A stretch of DNA of 64,000 nucleotides. Source: Dermanyssus gallinae. Its lineage: Eukaryota > Arthropoda > Arachnida > Mesostigmata > Dermanyssidae. The notes under the pieces are model-generated. The model was given only the letters and a program-made list of their open reading frames with translations. It was not told the origin of the DNA and ran no database searches. Made by a program: the position numbers and the translations under genes. The stretch lies in assembly GCA_003439945.1 (NCBI GenBank), contig QVRM01005444.1, positions 89,501 through 153,500 on the forward strand, read 5' to 3'. How positions within the stretch are numbered: position 1 is the first letter of the stretch; each line of letters starts with the position of its first letter. Shown here in pieces: positions 61,443 through 64,000 of this stretch.

Positions 61443-62640
61443 GGCGAAAGATCGACAGGGCGGTCCCGCCGTAGGTCGCCCGTTTTAAGACAACGCCGAA
61501 CCAAAACACCCGTCAAGCGCACACGTAAAGCGACTGCGGCTGGACCCTGCTCCAAAAGCACCTCTCTCGGACTGTCTTAATTTCTTACAGGCTTAAGCTC
61601 AGAGATATCGGCTAATTTCAAGGCCTTATTAGAGCTTTTGGAGCCGCTGTTACAGCTGCTACCGTTCGTGGAAGATCTGCGACGAATCGTACAACCATGA
61701 CATGAATGATTATGATCACACAGCTCAAGGCGGAGAAGCGTCACGCGCTGCTCCACCTACTATTAGATGTCCACCTTGCGACGGTCGGTACACGCGGCGT
61801 GGTCTAACAAGACATCTATCGGCTAAACACCCGACGGCCACTGCATCCTGCTAAATAGCGACGACCTCGGAGCCCCTCCGTTTGCAACCGGCGCAAACTT
61901 TGGAGGATATTCAAGCTGGTATGATGCGAATCAGGCTGATTCGAATCGTACCAAAGTCATTCAGGAGACAAGTGGCTGAAGCTCTTACTCGCGTACTCTA
62001 AGGAGTTTCATCTGATAACGACTTCGAAGCATGGTAGGGTTTTTTCTCTTTTGCTCTCGTGGTCCTTCGTCTCCTTCGCGCCCGCAACGACGCTTCATCC
62101 CTCCGTGTCATAACACGCAACAATCTTCGCGATTTCTCCCAAGATATGCGCCTGTCAGACGTGATTGCTACACCTCATTCTCGCGTTTCGGCTCCCACAT
62201 CATTCAGAAATGACACCGTGCGCCAGTCCATTATTAAACTCTCCGAAAGAGATGTTTCTGGCGCCGCCAGACCTGTCGTATCCACATATACGATAACGCC
62301 CGGCATTGATCGTATAAAGGCCTTGCGAGAGCAACACCCATTAGCTCCCGAGGACCTAGAATGGTCGACACTGAACAGAACCCCTATGCCCTATGTCACA
62401 TCAAAGGAAGATATTGAGGTGGCCATTGATAAGTAAATACTGTTGAGAGACGACATTCCGAGATTTTGCGGTAGATGCGGTCTACTAATTCGCTTTTTTG
62501 TTTTATCGTTTGATTTTCTTTTCGATTCCCTTGTCGTCTTTCTTGTTACCGCCTTGCTTCGGACAACGTCGAGAAATGCGCGTCAGACGCTTGCGCTAAC
62601 GAATGAACAAACACACACACGATACTATGAATAGGGAATT
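61443..62640 (+). pseudogene. R2-like retrotransposon, 5' part with C2H2 zinc finger
   Basis: Starts abruptly after a (TA)n tract. A short frame from 61701 (MNDYDHTAQGGEASRAAP) encodes a C2H2 finger, CPPCDGRYTRRGLTRHLSAK followed by H, the N-terminal DNA-binding finger type of R2-group proteins, and then stops at TAA (61852-61854). Next come LQPAQTLEDIQAGMMRIR, SDNDFEAW and, in the frame to 62436, SLRVITRNNLRDFSQDMR, KLSERDVSGAARPVVSTY and HPLAPEDLEWSTLN. The latter are typical of the linker before the RT in R2-type elements. Nonsense and frame changes (near 61852, 61999 and 62060) show that it is inactive. The RT is absent. It is probably the same family as 48306-49957, though the two parts do not overlap. 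Confidence 0.75.
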
Positions 62641-63378
62641 GACGGGGGCAAGAACCAGTACTACAGCCATTTTTACAATATGCTGCATCAGTGTAACAAG
62701 AATGCCATCGTATGTGCTATAATTATTTAGAATGAATGAAATTTTATCTCTAGGAATACATTAGTTGCCTGTATGACTAAGCGCTTACAAGGACACAGAG
62801 TGCTCACTTATGTGGGCTAGGAAGCCAGTAGTAGCAACTCTTGCAGCGCTTCCCCCTTCAATTCGATTGGGAAAGCGTTTGGACGGACAGCTTTTTCCGA
62901 GTCGGTCATTTTGCGCCTCTCTCTCTCTCTATTGAAGTTTGATTAGATTTAAGCTCTTCCAAACGAGTTAATGTAGCTTGTACTACAGCATCCATGAGTG
63001 AAAGGGTCGCTCACAAAACCATCACTGTGGGAACCTTGAATAAACCCAATTATACTCGTACATTGCAAAATGCACAGTGCGTTCACTAAGTTTCAGGACA
63101 GCACGACTGGCACAATCGGAAAAAAATTGAAGTGAGAAAGAAATTATTTATTCATCAGTATACATCTTTCTTAAGCCAGCCGCACTTGTTTGCATGGTCA
63201 TAGAATCGTGAACGCCATGATAGGTGCAATTGGCACTACATTCATTTAGCTGCACGTCGCACGGACACTGCCGTGGACTCCCGAGGACAAACATAACGAG
63301 GACACACACTGTATTTCCTTTCACTGATATCCCATTGCTCCACGAGGTTGGCTAGCATCAGCTCAAGGTCGTTGCCCG

Positions 63379-63379
<1 letters not shown>
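62641..63379. other. No gene recognised
   Basis: AT-rich DNA. A minus frame near 63250-63380 (ELMLANLVEQWDISERK) is only vaguely like hAT transposases and is not called. Confidence 0.4.
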
Positions 63380-63415
<36 letters not shown>

Positions 63416-63418
63416 TAT
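63380..63418. repeat. (TA)n microsatellite
   Basis: TA units with one AAATATAT interruption, at the 3' side of the LINE-P fragment on the minus strand. Confidence 0.9.
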
Positions 63419-63494
63419 TGGGGTCGCACTCAGAACGAGAAAACAAGTTTATTTTATGTTTCATATGATAACAGTCAAATATTAGTTGTTACTG

Positions 63495-63663
63495 CTACGG
63501 CATTTCTGGCAGTCCTTCCCCCGGCGATGGAAGCGACCCCACTACCGTCACTGCACAACCACGTTGAACTTCTATGGAGATACGTTGCACCAGGTACTCT
63601 TCGGCTCGCGCATCCTTCGACAAAGCCGTTAGTCTCTTTTCAAACTCCTTGAAAAACTTGACG

Positions 63664-63664
<1 letters not shown>
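63495..63664 (-). pseudogene. LINE-P extreme C-terminus and 3' UTR start
   Basis: The minus frame reads FFKEFEKRLTALSKDARAEE, then LVQRISIEVQRGCAVTVVG, and stops with TAG at 63495-63497. The QRIS-E-QRG block matches QRLSLEIQRGNA in the copy at 44600. An AATAAA follows downstream near 63455. TA tracts lie on both sides (63380-63418 and 63665-63712). Confidence 0.5.
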
Positions 63665-63708
<44 letters not shown>

Positions 63709-63712
63709 TATA
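63665..63712. repeat. (TA)n microsatellite
   Basis: About 48 bp of TA units with a TACATA interruption. Confidence 0.92.
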
Positions 63713-64000
63713 GGTTACATTTATAATGTACGAACGGTGATACGGCCTGCCCATGTCATGACTCACGGCATTATGTCTAGGCTTGGGCTGGTTCACCTAG
63801 CCAGGGTTCCTCTCAGCGAGGCGGCATTCCCCCTCTGAACATCCCATGACAGACGTTGCGATAAGTACACGTCCACCCAGTTATCTTCTGTAGCAAGCGT
63901 CAATCTTCTCCTAAGATTGGTGAGAAGTTTCATCGTAAATACCCCACTCCCCCAATGTCTCGAACGCAAAAAATGGGAATAGTGGGAGGTGTAATCGACG
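63713..64000. other. No feature seen
   Basis: The last 290 bp show no coding pattern or repeat that I recognise. Confidence 0.5.

Noticed and set aside
63250..63380. hAT-like segment on the minus strand
   Set aside because: Single weak motif, interrupted by stops; not supportable.

Overview
The window is nuclear DNA from an animal, most probably an arthropod. A chelicerate such as a mite or tick is a plausible guess, but no diagnostic marker fixes the species. The evidence is a 14-exon gene with short GT-AG-bounded exons, a mariner transposon, several kinds of non-LTR retrotransposon, a tRNA-derived SINE with target-site duplications, and very many (TA)n microsatellites. No bacterial operons, rRNA genes, CRISPR arrays or convincing tRNA genes were seen.

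The one host gene I can reconstruct lies on the minus strand from 46527 (start codon) to 21445 (stop codon). It encodes an SLC13/INDY-type sodium-coupled di/tricarboxylate (or sulfate) transporter. Fourteen exons join in phase without a stop into a 578-residue protein, the usual length for the family. A polyadenylation signal lies at 21203-21208. Introns carry a mariner element (intron 6), a second mariner fragment (intron 7), SINEs (introns 1 and 4), a LINE with an intact ORF2 (intron 1) and LINE fragments (introns 1, 2 and 13). Four introns have TA or TAA tracts within about 5-21 nt of the 5' splice site.

Region by region: 1-10 kb has no recognisable gene, and 6.5-9.4 kb is GC-rich and low in complexity. 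10-21 kb is a graveyard of LINE pieces (families called here A and P) and SINEs. 21.4-46.5 kb is the transporter gene. 46.7-64 kb holds long TA arrays, two parts of an R2-like retrotransposon (3' part at 48.3-49.96 kb, 5' part at 61.44-62.6 kb), more LINE-A and LINE-P 3' ends and an RT pseudogene at 58.2-59.1 kb.

The most unusual signal is the R2-like element, which encodes a restriction-like endonuclease. Its 5' end starts directly at a (TA)n array, its 3' part lies between TA arrays, and a conserved tail of about 55 nt occurs three times, each time followed by TA-rich sequence. This fits a retrotransposon that inserts into TA microsatellites, an inference that rests on four junction regions. 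LINE-A, LINE-P and repeat B are labels coined here for sequence families recognised within the window.
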